Made by a program: the position numbers and the translations under genes. This document shows, one piece after another, positions 22,428 to 41,085 of a DNA stretch of 64,000 nt. The stretch spans positions 10,788,001-10,852,000 of the forward strand of contig CAVNZM010000007.1 of NCBI GenBank assembly GCA_963693365.1, written 5' to 3'. Every line of letters starts with the position of its first letter. The first letter of the stretch is position 1. The DNA is from Amoebidium appalachense (Eukaryota > Ichthyosporea). Below the pieces are notes generated by a model. That model was not told the origin of the DNA and ran no database searches. It saw only the letters and a list, made by a program, of their open reading frames with translations.

Positions 22428-22617
22428 GGTTAACTCCCTGGGGGGGGGGGGGGGGGAGGTTAACTCACCACACCACACACACTACATCAATAGCAAGGCC
22501 TCCTGGATAAACATCAATAGCCTATAATCCCGGTACAGTACTAATTGTCAAATGCAAACAGCCTGAGCATAAATGGAAGGCGGACTATCTGCCGCATCGG
22601 TAGCCCATGCCTAGTTA
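19191..22617. other. Intergenic region downstream of the LRR gene
   Basis: Contains the LRR gene 3' region with a direct duplication of about 53 bases (about 19390-19510). Also present are (CA)n at about 19926-19991, poly-C blocks at 20204-20228, 20261-20288 and 20321-20356 (two nearly identical about 60-bp units), polyG/polyC near 20823-20857 and 21571-21610, CA at 21055-21115, a C/T-rich and CA block at 21829-21985, and G-rich blocks at about 22130-22456. A possible minus-strand gene remnant lies at 19783-20590 (listed separately). No confident gene. Confidence 0.45.
19783..20590 (-). pseudogene. Possible gene remnant or terminal exons, unrecognised
   Basis: A minus-strand frame across about 20160-20075 encodes PVVANINGLARVRNLKALI and ends at a GTAAAT donor-like site. 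A CTGCAG acceptor near 19841 opens a second segment (DAWGQSLRREGNQ...) that stays in phase to a TAG near 19783. Further upstream at about 20570-20505 another frame reads AELLAVSLEFKQLHRKSKD. No family recognised, no start codon found, and poly-C blocks interrupt it. It could be chance open frames. Confidence 0.2.
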
Positions 22618-22777
22618 GGGCGTGTTTGACAGAGCAGTTATATATCGTCTTTTCATCGTATTCGTCTTATTTCGGCGAAAAGACGAATACGATTATGTGT
22701 CGTGCCAAACGTTACGCGCCACAGGTTTCAATTTACGCTAAAGACGATCATGATCAGGACGTCGCTCTAAATACATA

Positions 22778-22813
22778 TTTTCGAAAATCACCTCCGGAGG
22801 TGATTTTCGAAAA
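22778..22813. repeat. 36-bp perfect palindrome
   Basis: The half-site TTTTCGAAAATCACCTCC is followed directly by its exact reverse complement with no loop. It sits inside the left arm of the inverted-repeat element, about 100 bases from a second hairpin (about 22654-22693) built on CGTATTCGTCTT / AAGACGAATACG. Confidence 0.85.
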
Positions 22814-23852
22814 GACGATATAACTTTGAGCCAATCACAATCAAAATGAGCCTATTGGATCATTCTGATCCAATCCAATATTGGTACCGCGGCGCACCTT
22901 TTATGGTTATTTTGCTTTGAGATTGGTGGAAATCGGTTCAATGTCTGTTCTTTTCCCCATTGTGCTTTATTACAATAGAAATAAATAATGAAAGTTATTG
23001 AAAAAGTATATAAAGTATCTATAGCTAATTAAAGCTGAAAAAAATACGCTCCAAATTGACTTTGATTACACTTCGAGGTAATAAATGTATTATTTTCGGT
23101 TTGCACCCCTTGGCCCAATCAAACATCTGAAACATACATTTTCAGCATTCCACTGATGAAACTTAAATACGGACCAAGCAGGCTCAAGTTGCAACTGGTT
23201 CGGTTCGTGTGACGCCAGATTGCCAGATTGCCAGATTTTTTAGGGTGCCAAATTTTGTTTAAAAAGCCTTCGCCAATTTGCGGTTCGTGTAGCTCGATGA
23301 TTTTAGCAAAATCTGCGTAAAAATCACGGGGAAAATTCATGTTCGTGTTCTTCGTCTCGTTTTACACGCAGCCTTTTTCGGTGGCAAGGGGTTTTGTTGA
23401 CCTTTTATGGGTCTTGTTTTTATGGAAGAGCAACTTTGGAATGCTGACGTGCGTATAAAAAGCATTCATTCTACATTCGCTGCTTCTCATATGTAACTGT
23501 GTCTTTTTTGTTAGTTTTGCAGACTGTTGAAGGAAGTAACTTTCCGTGTCCATCTTTCAACCATTTCGTTTCTAAAACATTGGGCGGAGAGAAAGTATAG
23601 GACGCATGAGGGCTAGCCTGTTCACATAAAAGTTTTATGGAGCTGTTTCGGCTTTTTATTGGCCGGGTATTCGAAGGCTTTCTAATGTGTGTAGTTGGCA
23701 GTTTGACAGGCCGAAAAGAACGCGCTCTTTGCACCATTCTTGCATCTTTCGGGTTGTTTCCTGTCAAGTACGCTGTCAAGTACACATGCACGCACACACG
23801 AAAGCACGCACGCACATACGCACAGGCGCGCGGACGCACGGACGCACGCACG

Positions 23853-23883
<31 letters not shown>

Positions 23884-24592
23884 CACATACACACACACAC
23901 ACAAACACACACACACACGCACACACACACACACACACAGACACACACACACACACACACATCCACAAGGCGGTTTTACCTCATTACTTGATGTGGTGGA
24001 AAAATGTTGAGACAAGGACTGTCTAGGAACATGTGCGGGGTAGGGGCGTTTTTGAAACCTGCACCCACGAAACACACTCTGTCTTCTCTGTTTCCTGTCT
24101 CTCGCACTACGCTCACGCACGTCCTTCGACCGATTCGCACCTTGCCCTCCCATAGGTCCTTCACATCCTCTCAGATCCTTTTTGAAAAGCACCGCCAATA
24201 CACACACACACAAACACGCACACACACACACGCACACACACACACATACACGTAGTAAGCACGCTCGCACGGACGCACGCACGCACGCACGCACGCACGT
24301 ACGCACGCACCCATCCACCCACACACGCAAGCACGCACGCACGCAGGCAACCAGGTACGCACGCACGCACGCACGCACACACGCACACACATACCCATAC
24401 AAAGCGCACATGCACACACACGCACGCGCTCCCACACCCCCACTGGCACACATTCCGACCCACCGACACCCCACACACCCACACACTCCACCCCATACTT
24501 GGGTGAGGTCCCCGTGCATTCTACACTTGAAAGACCACCACGGAGCTAATCGTACGGCGAAGGGCCCAGGAGAGGGGAAGGGGGGCATGTAA

Positions 24593-24596
<4 letters not shown>

Positions 24597-24687
<91 letters not shown>

Positions 24688-24800
24688 CGCATGTATGCGC
24701 ACGCATGAGCACGCGCGCGCGTGCGTGTGTGTGTGTGTGTGTGAGTGTGTGTGTGTGTTTGTGTGCGTGTGTGTGTGTGTTGGTTTGTGTGTGTGTGTGT

Positions 24801-24865
<65 letters not shown>

Positions 24866-24869
24866 TCAA

Positions 24870-24916
<47 letters not shown>

Positions 24917-24976
24917 GTGTGTGTCACAGTGTGTGTGTGTGTGTTGTGTGTGTCACAGTGTGTGTTTGTTTGTGTG

Positions 24977-25009
<33 letters not shown>

Positions 25010-25320
25010 ATGTATCGTGTTTGTGTGTGGAAAGGGGGGGGGGGGGGGTGTATGTGTGTGTGCGTGTGTGTGTGTGTCTGTGTGTGTGTGTGTCTCAGAG
25101 TGAGCTTGTGTGTCACAGGCTGTGGCACGGTGTGTGTGTGTGTGTGCATGTGTGTGTGCGTGTGTGTGTGTGGGCGGGTGGGTGCCCACATCACGCGTGC
25201 ACACGTACGAGTGTTTGTGTATGTGTGCATGCGCGCGCGCGGGCTTGTGTGTGTGTGTGTGTGCTCGCGTGTGCTTATGTGCGCATGTGCGCGTATTGAA
25301 GGGTGTGTGTGTGCACGTGT
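24597..25320. repeat. Compound (GT)n microsatellite block
   Basis: About 720 bases dominated by GT repeats with GC and C interruptions, inside the PIF/Harbinger-type element. A matching (CA)n/(GCAC)n block lies at about 23790-23960 and 24200-24440. Together they create very long spurious Cys-Val and Thr-His open frames on both strands. Confidence 0.9.
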
Positions 25321-26949
25321 GAGATAAACTAGAGGCCTGTTAGGACAGAGAGAAAGAGACAGAGAGAGAGGGACAGGGAGGGAGGGAGAGTCGGGAGAGA
25401 GAGAGAGAGAGTGTGTGTGAATACGTGTGTGTGTGTGTGCGCGCGTGCACGCATGCGCGCAGGTGGATGTCACGGCGTGTGTGTGTGTATGTGTGCGTGT
25501 GTGTTCGTGTGTGCTCGCGTGCACGCATTAAGGCATGTTGAGTGTGTGTGCGTGTGTGTGTGTGTGTCTGAGTGTGTCTGTGTGTGTGTGCTGCGCTCGC
25601 AAGCTTGTATGTGGGTGTGTGTGCGGGTTTGGGTTTGCGTGGATGCATGGGTGCACATGTGCCTTTGAGCCTGTGTTGGCATGCATGCATGCTTAGTCAA
25701 TGAAAGATGCACGGAGACAGTGGGAGAGACACAAGGCCAAAAGTGGAATGACTGTGTCTGGCGCATCCTTAACACAAACGGGACCAAGGCGTTTCCTCGA
25801 TTTTGGGATGGAGTAAAGAGGGTCGAGTTAGGTAGTACGCAGGCGTGTGATCCAGAGCGGTTGCGTTTATGGACGTATAGGCCAAAAATGCGGCGGAGTA
25901 ACACGTTAGGAGCAATATAGTAGCCACAACCCGCCGGTGGTGTTCATCTGGGTCACGCATTTTCCCGTCTCAAGAGAGACCCTATAAGGAAAAGACAAAG
26001 GGCAAGGTACAGACGAGGGCGAAAGAGAGTTATCCGCAAATAAAAATACAAATAAATCAGATGAAAGGAAGAGGGAATCGTCTCTTTTGTCAACACTACG
26101 GTTGTGACAGGTATCGTTTTGTCGTTTTGTCGTACGCTGTGTCACACGGCCAAGCAGCCTTTGTGGAGGCACCTGCTGATTGGTTACGCTTGCATTCTGG
26201 CGGCCTGGGTTAACCCAATCCCTGCACGGCCGTCATCTGGAAACCACCCCCCCCCCTTTCTAAAAGAATCCGGCATCTGGAAAGGGGGTGGATAAATTCT
26301 GGCATTAATACGAAATTTAGTGTTATAATGGCTCGATCTGAATGGCTGAATTTTACCGGTAAAAAAAATCTGGCAATCTGGCAATCTGGCTTGTCACACG
26401 AACCGAACCACTTTCGTGTTTAGGCGCGTTTGGCGCGCCATAATCGTATGATTGCCGACTACCACAAAATAATTTTGTAAACACGATTGATCGACTTTTC
26501 GCCCTAAATACGAATACGATTTTTGGGTGGCTGCCAAACACGCCCTTAGTTGTGACCTCAAAACCTTGGATTTCTTCATTCTGGGGCCCCGCAGTGGAGA
26601 TCTTCTCTACTCTCACAGCCACTCTACTCTTACTTGAAGCTTTCGTCGGGATATAAGATGAAAATGGAAAACTTAAATCCAGAAATCCGGAAAATTGAAA
26701 ATTTTCCTAAATAATGAAAATCTTAAATCCATCTTAACATGATAGTTCCTTTTCCCCAAAGAATTTAAAGAACTAAGACTGTAGTCACTGTTAGGCCCAC
26801 ACGGCCCACGGGCACTTACGAGCTTCATCAATTTCATTTACACGATCGCAGTATTCGATACCATACATCCATCTCACAAACCAGGAAAAACCCAGTCAAC
26901 TACACCTGGTCCAAATTTAACTAAAAAATTAGTACCATTACAGCCATCA

Positions 26950-28768
26950 TCAGACCTCTATGCAGTCGATGCATGCCGTGTCATCAAACAGGTCTGTAGC
27001 CATCGGTGAGCCGCCCTTCTTGCTGAGTGTGTTCTTGTCCACTGCTGGTGGCGGCAGCACATCCCACAGGTGACCCACTAGTGCGGTGCTATTTGAATCT
27101 ATCAGCTCGTATGCTGGGGGATTATCGACCATGGGTGTAGCCGACACCAGCAAACTGCACGCAAACTCCGACAGCTGTGACACGGCAGCCTCAGTGAAGT
27201 TAGTGAGGGTGAAGGGGATGGCCAGCTTGACGGGCCTGCCCCCAGCCACCAGCACCTTAATGCGCGCCTCATAGCGCACTAGGTGCTGCGCCCCCAGCTC
27301 ACGGTGTTTGCTGTAACCGGAGGGTGCCAGCATGGCCGTGCTGTCCTCCAGATAAGACTCCATGGGGATGTGTGCTATGCGCGCACACTCGGGGATGTTT
27401 GGGGTCGACCTTAGTGCATAGCAGTTGCACTGCACGCTGGGTGACAGCGTGAGGTTGTACGTGTGCCCTGGGCCCTTGGCGGCCACCCCCTCGACGCTTG
27501 CACGTGCAAGTGAGGGAGACACAAGCATGAAGCTGTCTGTGCCGATGACGTTGCGGAAGTACTGCTTGACCTTGGCCTTGACCAGTGTCACACGCACACT
27601 GCTGGCCGAGTTGCGCACACTCACACGCACCTGCAGGTTCGTGCCGCACGTGTAGACATTGCGGTCCAGGCTAGCATAGACGTACAGGCGGGCATCAGGT
27701 TTGCCCAGCAGGCGGTCGAACAGGAAGGCCTTGCCCTGGCAGGCCCGTGGCTGCAGCTCCAGCTGGGGCACGTACATGGCGCCCTTGGTGAAGCGCTGCT
27801 TGGCTAGCAGTATCTGCTCGTCGTCTGTGGTCTTGCACAGAGAGGCAAGGTACCACTCAACTGCAACTTTGCTGTACGGGTCCCGGTACTGTGTGCACAA
27901 AGCAGGTCAGCACATGGCAGGAGCACGAGAGAGAAGGGCAAAAATAAAAACGGAGATTCTCAGCTTACAGCACGGACGTTTCAGTTGAGCAAAGGAAATA
28001 ATAACAAAACAAACCAAAAAAATTATGGTGCCGAGGCCCTTGGCGTGATGGGTAACCTAGCCAACCAAGGGGCCACAATCTACCCAGGCGGGACAGAACC
28101 AAATATTTTTTCCAAACCCACCCACTTGGGTGTTTGAACGACTTGTGCACTCAGCAACGAGCCCAGTGTGATAAAGAAAACTGCAAAAACCAACAACCAC
28201 CCAACCATTTTACGGATGCATGTCTCGTGGTTGGGACTCCCATACCTCTAGCTAACACCACCTTACCCCTCATCGATAAAAACACACCTAAAAACGCCAC
28301 AACACACGTCCACGGCCGCCCCATCCCTCTATGTGTTCCTTTCTCCCTTCTCTTTCTTACCTCACACAAAGTAGAGTTTGGAAATCCCGGGTCCAGGCTG
28401 AAGCTGAAGTCAAAAGAGTATGTGGCGTCGCAGTCCAGCAGACTTCTCTCGTCTGGGGGTTGCAGTGTGCAGCGTGTGGTCAACACACGCTCAGCACGGT
28501 ACAGCGTGGTGGTAGGGTAGAGTGTCTTGCCGTCCATACGCTTAATCACACACCGTAGCCGCACAATGATCACTCGGCACGCGAGTGCTTTTGATATGTC
28601 GCAGGTCAGAGACCCACAGATGGTGTCGTTTTCGTAGTAGATGTTACGCTCTAGGTTGAGCTTGAACGTGCCATATTGGCCTCGCGACGTGCTTGTGACG
28701 GGGGACTTGGTCTGTGGTGTGCGCGGATGGTCTTGCTGTGCTCTATTGCCCACTATCCGTGCAAGCAT
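26950..28768 (-). CDS. Alpha-arrestin (arrestin domain-containing protein) with PPxY motif
   Basis: Two exons, 28768-28361 and 27888-26950 (TGA), 448 residues, joined in phase 0 after ...NSTLCE. Exon 1 carries the arrestin N-domain sandwich (LNLERNIYYENDTICGSL, YSFDFSFSLDPGFPNS). Exon 2 completes it and carries the C-domain, starting near residue 205 with YASLDRNVYTCGTNLQVRV. NPPAYELI near residue 392 supplies a PPxY motif, the docking site for NEDD4/Rsp5-type HECT ubiquitin ligases. Alpha-arrestins act as adaptors that bring ligases to membrane cargo for endocytosis. The C-terminal tail is short (about 50 residues). The start is the first ATG of the exon. The 472-base intron looks ordinary, lacking the microsatellites seen in neighbouring genes. 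I do not assign a specific ARRDC orthologue. Confidence 0.88.
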
Positions 28769-31512
28769 TTTCGCTCGCGTATGCTTATGGCGTATATATC
28801 AAGCTGGTTGTGAGGGGTGCTCTCTTTGCACGTGTACACGTGTTTTGAGCGGCTAACTAACCATGTGGAAGTCCTTCCTCCTGCCTATTTGGACGTACGC
28901 TTACCCTCGCGTTGTTTTCACAGTAAACTGCTGTATGGTCTGTGGCTGCAAGCACCAGTGGCCCGTACTACTACTGACGCAGTAACAGGTGTAATCGCTA
29001 CTTTATGCACAGCAACAGCACTTGCCTAATAAAATGGTAGTGGTGGAGCTTCTGCGTAACACTGAACACTACACTGCGAACCGTCGGAGCTGCGCACTAT
29101 ATGGCTGACACATAGGCAGAAAACAAACAAAGGAGAACAAGCTATCATAGCAGTAGCAAGCCAAGAAACTATTAGAACACACAGAGCAGGCCTTTGACAT
29201 CACTACGTTGAATTGTGCGCCTGTACACTCCAACAACTTGAACGACGACTGCGAAACAGAGCGGTCCATGTGAGCGTGCAGACCTATCCGGAAAAAAGAA
29301 CTGCGGTGGGGATCACAAAAACCTCGATTCTGGAAAACGTAGAAGCTAGGCACCAAAACAAGAGTATACAATCACCATTACAATTATAACAATATTAATT
29401 TAATAAAAACAAATGTTGTTGTTTTATTATTTTTTTGGACACTCCATATACTTAAAATATTTATTAATGAACCAAATACATCTGAATCTGGTTTTGCCCA
29501 ATTTAGTTCCCCCGCACTTCAGAAATATGCACTATTTTTTTATGGCACCGCCAAAGAGGCTGATGGAACACCAATCAAATTACGAAATGGAACTTTGCAG
29601 GTTTGGTTTCCTAAACTCGATGATAGAGGCTCAAGTTTGAGGTTTAGATAATTGAGGGCTAGTTATTAAAGTAAAAAAAAGATAAATAACCTTGAATTTG
29701 CCCAATAACATAGTAGAAGTAATAGTGTAGAAAATAAGAACGTATAAGTGAAACAGTTTAAAAAAATATTCATGGTAAAAGTTCTGTACTACGCCTTAGC
29801 TTGTAGTTACGAGTATGATATCTTTTATTAGTTAACTGAAGTTTAAACGTGCGTACTTTTTTGGAGCGACAGATTTGATACGCCCCAAAAACAGTGTAGG
29901 GTGATCCTTCGCTTCAACCTATAGCCAATCACATTACGATGCAAGCTAGCCTGCATTCATGACGCATGATATTCAGTAAATCATTGACTTTCCTTCAACC
30001 AATTGAGAGAATGGGGCTCTAGTTTGATGGTTATATTAAAAAGTTTCTAAAGAAGCTCAAAACCCTGGCTTTCACTTAAGCAGCTAATTTTTATATACAA
30101 AAAACTTCTTTACATGTGTATTGAAGAGCGGTCCTGATCTGACTTTCCTAATTCACAGAATAGACCGTTTCCTTATTTATGGCAATTGGCCAATCAGAAA
30201 TTCTCAAGACTGAGTTATTATGTTCGGTCTTTCCCGCTGGCACATGCATGATGCGCATGCATGGCCATGGCACATCATCAATTTCTGGCTACTCATGAAG
30301 CAATGAACAAAATGGCAGATTAATGGCTTATTAACAGTTGCATAATGGTCTATTAAACTTGAATCTTGCATAATGGACAGAAAAAATTACTGACTGAGTT
30401 TATTATATGTTAGAAGGGACCGAGTCACCGAACAGCTCTGATAGCAGAGCATGTACATTCAGTGACGTCACCGCGAGCGCACACAAAGTGAGTATCAAAC
30501 TGACCAATAGCAGCGTAGTGCAAAGGGCTTACTTCATTGGTGTAGATTGCACCCGTAACCCGTTGCGTGCCTACAATAATTGCAACTTTTTCAAGTCTTA
30601 CAACACTTGTCTTTCACCTGGCAGACAGTCAGAGGCTCCGACCCTGAGTGACTGAGTCATGACGTGAGGATCAGCTGCATGGGCCCCGTATATCGATGGG
30701 CCCACTCACGTGCTGTCACCTACTGAGGTGACTCGTATTTTTCCTTACACACAGCGAACACTGGACTCTCGGGACCGTAGAGCCGCCGCGAGAGAAAGCA
30801 TGCACGCGGTCGCGAGAGTGTAAGGAAAAATAGACGGCCATTTCATAGCAGCCCAGGCACCGTCAGTACGTGCCAGACTCACGTGCACGTTGAAGCGTCT
30901 CGACTCTCGAGCTCTCCTCAGTCTGGCATTCATTCTCCTGTTCAGTCTCGACACAGCCAGCTCGAGGAGACCTCACAGGCATCAAGGGGGTATACGTAAT
31001 GTGCTGTTTACCACCACACGAGCAGTTTACTTCGGCCGTGTAGTATGTAGCCTGTATACAGTACAGTCATATCTTGGCACAGGCTCATGCATATCATGAT
31101 CATGAGCTGTATCAGATTTGTGGGGGGAAGGGGGGTGGGGGGGAAGGGGAGCTCGAGGGGGGAGGGGGGGGGGGGGGGGTAGTAGGCTAGGCCCCGCCCG
31201 CCTGTTCCAATTGAATAAAAACTTCTTTCGGAGCCCATAATCAGATGTACAGTTTAGGTGTCAGCATCCTCTAGACCTGCAACATGATAACTTACTACAT
31301 CCAAATTGAAGGAAAGTAAGCAGTGCGTAATGACACTCGTTCAGGACTCGACCCTGCAGCAGAACCTAACCAGAAGAGTGGGAGGCGTTACAACGGCCAC
31401 AACGTACTCTCACACAATCACAATCACATACTGTTTTGGTATAGAGAGACCAAGGGGGGGTGGGGAGATAGGGAGACAGTGAGAGGGAGGGGGGAGAGAG
31501 GAGAGGGGGGGG

Positions 31513-31560
<48 letters not shown>

Positions 31561-31735
31561 GGGAGAGGGAGGGGGACGGAGGGAGGGAGGGGGAGAGGGG
31601 GGGAGGAAGAGAAAGAGAGAGGGAGGGAGAGAGACAGAGAATCGAGCCATGTACATGTAGCTAGAGGGGGAGAGGGAGAGAAAAAGAGTGAGAAAGGAGA
31701 GCGGGGGAGGGGAAGAGGGGGAGAGAGAGAGAGAT

Positions 31736-31769
<34 letters not shown>

Positions 31770-32219
31770 CAGCTAGTGAGAGGGGAGAGAGAGTTGGAGC
31801 AAGAGAGAAAGAGGCGAGGGGAGGGGAGGAGAAGAGGGGGAGGGGGAGAGAGAAAGAGACAGACAGAGAGTGTGTACGTGTATGTGTGTGTGTGCGTGAG
31901 GGGGGGGGAGGGGGAGGGAAAGGAGAACGCGGCAGAGGGAGAGAGAGGATAGGGGGGAGAGAGAGCAACAGAGAGAGAGCGAGAGAAAGAGAGGCGGGGA
32001 GGGGGGAGGGGGAAGAGAGAGAGAGAGGGAGGGAGGGAGGGAGGGGGGGGGGAGAGAGAGAGAGAGAGAGAGGGAAGGAGTGAGGGGGGAGAGGCAGGGA
32101 ACGTTGGAGAGAGATAGGGGGGAGAGGGGAAGGGGGGGAGGGAGAGAGAGGGAGAGAGAGAGAGAGAGAGAGAGAGGAAGAGAGGGAGAGACAGAGAGGG
32201 AGGGAGGGAGGGAGGGAGG

Positions 32220-32254
<35 letters not shown>

Positions 32255-33102
32255 GGAGAGACTGAGGGGGGCAAACGGCAAGGGAGGGAGAAACAGATAA
32301 GGAGCCAGAGGCAACTTGAAAGATGAGTATAAACACCGTACGTGCACGTGAATAAAAAAAAAGAGGAGAAGGCATTGAGGTAGAGAAACTCGGAGAGCGA
32401 GAGAGAGGAAAGGAGAGCGGGCAAAAAAAGCAGAGTGCTTATTTATGGGCACGCACATGCGCGGGTGAAAAAGCGAGTTCCTTGAAAAAATGGCGCACTG
32501 CGACACCATATTGGTCCCCTGCATTAAGTCAACAGACCGCGCTTATGGCTTTCTTCAGCTTTTTTGTACGAGGCAAAGCGGGTAAGCAAACCAAGGCCTC
32601 CTTGGAGTTGAAGCAAACTCCGCGGAAGGGAAGTCCTCCAAAAACCAACGCCCAACGCAAGGGAGAAGGGAACGTCGCTCATTGGTTGTTCGGTCAATAT
32701 TATAGCTTTATATGGTTTTGAAACACAAATGGAGCATTGGGATAGACAGAAGTCACGCAGCTCACTGTCTGGTTGTAACCAGCCGAAGCCGACAGTTGTG
32801 CAAGACCTCTCGGGGAGATCTGTTGTGCGAGGAGTTCGACTCCCGTGTTCGACTGAAGCGTAAATAGTGCTTGCGTTGTATGATCTGGGTTCCTACCAAG
32901 CTTTTAACCCTACCTAGCCGCGCAGACACAGAGCGTGGGCCATACGGCCACCTATGATACACAGCGAGACAGCAACCGGAGTATTTGCTAAGCGACGGCA
33001 CCTGTACTCAAACATTTGGGCGGGGTCAAGCAAAACGCTTGTTTCTCGCGGCGCTTCCCTACACACACGGTTTTTTCAAAGCCGGGACAGGGCCTGCTGA
33101 AG
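28769..33102. other. Intergenic region upstream of the syntaxin-8-like gene
   Basis: AT-rich from 29000 to 30400, with several CCAATCA motifs (about 29570, 29930, 30190). A 15-bp inverted repeat lies at 30736-30750 and 30818-30832. A polypurine block spans 31440-32300. Nothing here is confidently coding. A short ATG frame at 32545 followed by GTAAGC is noted but not accepted as an exon. Confidence 0.45.
31440..32300. repeat. Polypurine (GA/G-rich) tract, about 860 bp
   Basis: Almost uninterrupted GA, GGA and GGGA on the plus strand, interrupted near 31640-31660 and 31870-31905 (GT). Spurious Ser/Pro/Leu and Arg/Glu open frames arise from it. Confidence 0.9.
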
Positions 33103-39335
<6,233 letters not shown>

Positions 39336-39767
39336 GACTAGCAACTGCGTGGGGATGGCATGTAGGTTGGGTCAGGGAGGGGCGGGTCGTATATCGTCAC
39401 GTGGATGCACCTGAGAGATGCCCCACTCGACGTGCACATGCACATGCACATGTGCAGCAAAGATAGTGCGCACAGTCACGCGCACATCACACACACACAT
39501 ACACACAAACCTTTTACACGCGTGCATGCACACACACGCACACACACACACACACACACAGTGTTGCACACACACACACACAAACACATGTCCATGTACG
39601 AATGAAACTCTTTAAGCCTGTAATGTGCATCTATTGCGCTCTAGGGAGAACCATGTAGCCATGCCACGTCCTGTGCGCGTGTTCGACATTCAATTAGTGC
39701 TTGTGCTCAACAGTAGGAATGTGTACCACCCACTAGGTTGCCTTTTGCATGCGCCTTACGCGCGGGG

Positions 39768-39804
<37 letters not shown>

Positions 39805-41046
39805 CGCATTTGAGCATTGGGAGCCTTCCATTATCTTTTGACCAGTGTGCACCTTTTGACCGTGCCGGCACACTATGGTGACACCATAAGAAAGTCCGGT
39901 ACGACGTCCTACCGTATCTTTTTTATCTGATGAATAGAATATGGACTTATAGCCGATGGATAAATGGACATTTTGATGGTGCGGCATTGCTGCTGTGTGA
40001 TGTGCTCGGGTCGTGGTGAAGTGAAGGCTTTTCTTGCCGTGTGCCGCGTATCATACTATGGGGTGGATACGGACGTATCCGCCGGTGGCGCCACGACGCA
40101 GCATAGCAGCCGTGGCGCTGCCTGTGAGTGGCATAAATTTATATGTATGTATGTATATTTATATAATAATCATGTATATAAATGATATATTTGCTCCATA
40201 TTCATATTTCATAACATATATTCACAAATATCATATAATTTTCATAGTGACTATCGGTCACCGCTTCACAACGATTTTGGAATTTGGCGCAGTGGCTCAG
40301 ATCAGTCAAGACAACAGGAAATTTTGGTCCGTGCTGCATTAATGCACATGTCGCCACCGGCGGATACGTGCGTTACCACCCCACAGTGCAAGTCTGTTTG
40401 GGCAACGGGAGGTGGCAAATAATATATGTGCATGGGTTCGTGCGCGCACGTGCGTGTGTGCATGTACATGTGTGGTGTGCTGAAGAGTATGTGTGCAGGG
40501 GGATTTTGACTTGTACTATGTGTGCAAGATGTGCATATATAGCTTATGCGCATGTAGCAACTACACGTACCCAGCCGTTTTGATTGGCCACCCAGGGCCC
40601 ACATTGGGCAGGCACACAGTACCGAACCTCGGGTGTTTATTTTTATTTAAATTTGCACGTGTAACACGGGTATTTTTAGCTACATGTGGCCAGACCTCTC
40701 TGGCTCCATTATTGCTACACCATATGTAGCTATGGGGGCATCATACATTCCATAGGGCAGACTAAAAACATAAATACATGAAAAACATCTAAATCTGTCG
40801 CTCACAGACTGGTGGCTAGGCTATGCGTGCCTTAGTGTACACAGTTTCGTGCTTTAAGAATACATTAAGACACCTTCGGCACCTGTGTGTTTACGTCGCC
40901 TCTTTTTTGTGTGGGTGCGTGTGCATGTGTGCACGCACACATGTGTGCGTGTGTGACTGTGTGCAAAGGGTGCGTGCGTGCGTGCGTGGGTTGAGTTGGG
41001 TTGGGTTGGGGGCTGGGTGGGTGGGTGGGTTGGGGGGAGGGAGACA

Positions 41047-41085
<39 letters not shown>

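Larger units (their letters stand above)
22618..26545. mobile_element. PIF/Harbinger-type inverted-repeat element, non-autonomous or decayed (3.9 kb)
   Basis: Left end GGGCGTGTTTG at 22618-22628 and right end CAAACACGCCC at 26535-26545 are perfect inverse copies, each flanked by TTA (22615-22617 and 26546-26548). A 3-bp TTA/TAA duplication and a GGGNNTGTTTG-like terminus are hallmarks of PIF/Harbinger DNA transposons. Similarity between the arms continues inward in diverged form (ATCGTATTCGT, GGCGAAAAG, ACGATTATG). A second pair of inverted segments at about 23198-23242 and 26363-26411 shares GGTTCGGTTCGTGTGAC and (CCAGATTG)n. The interior is mostly CA/GT microsatellite; I see no transposase. 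It may be a composite of nested elements. Confidence 0.6.

Noticed and set aside
24593-25327. Very long Cys-Val-rich and Thr-His-rich open frames (up to about 580 codons) on both strands, here and at 33143-33700, 43024-43514 and 54599-55500
   Set aside because: They are translations of GT/CA microsatellites, lack family similarity, and occur in all frames of the repeats.
32545-32582. Short ATG frame (MAFFSFFVRGKA) followed by GTAAGC, possibly a first exon
   Set aside because: No in-phase partner exon was found downstream, and the syntaxin-8-like model already has an ATG exon at 33103.
32770-32870. tRNA-like segment with GGAGTTCGACTCC
   Set aside because: The T-stem has only four pairs in a five-base-loop register and no matching D-arm or acceptor stem could be drawn.
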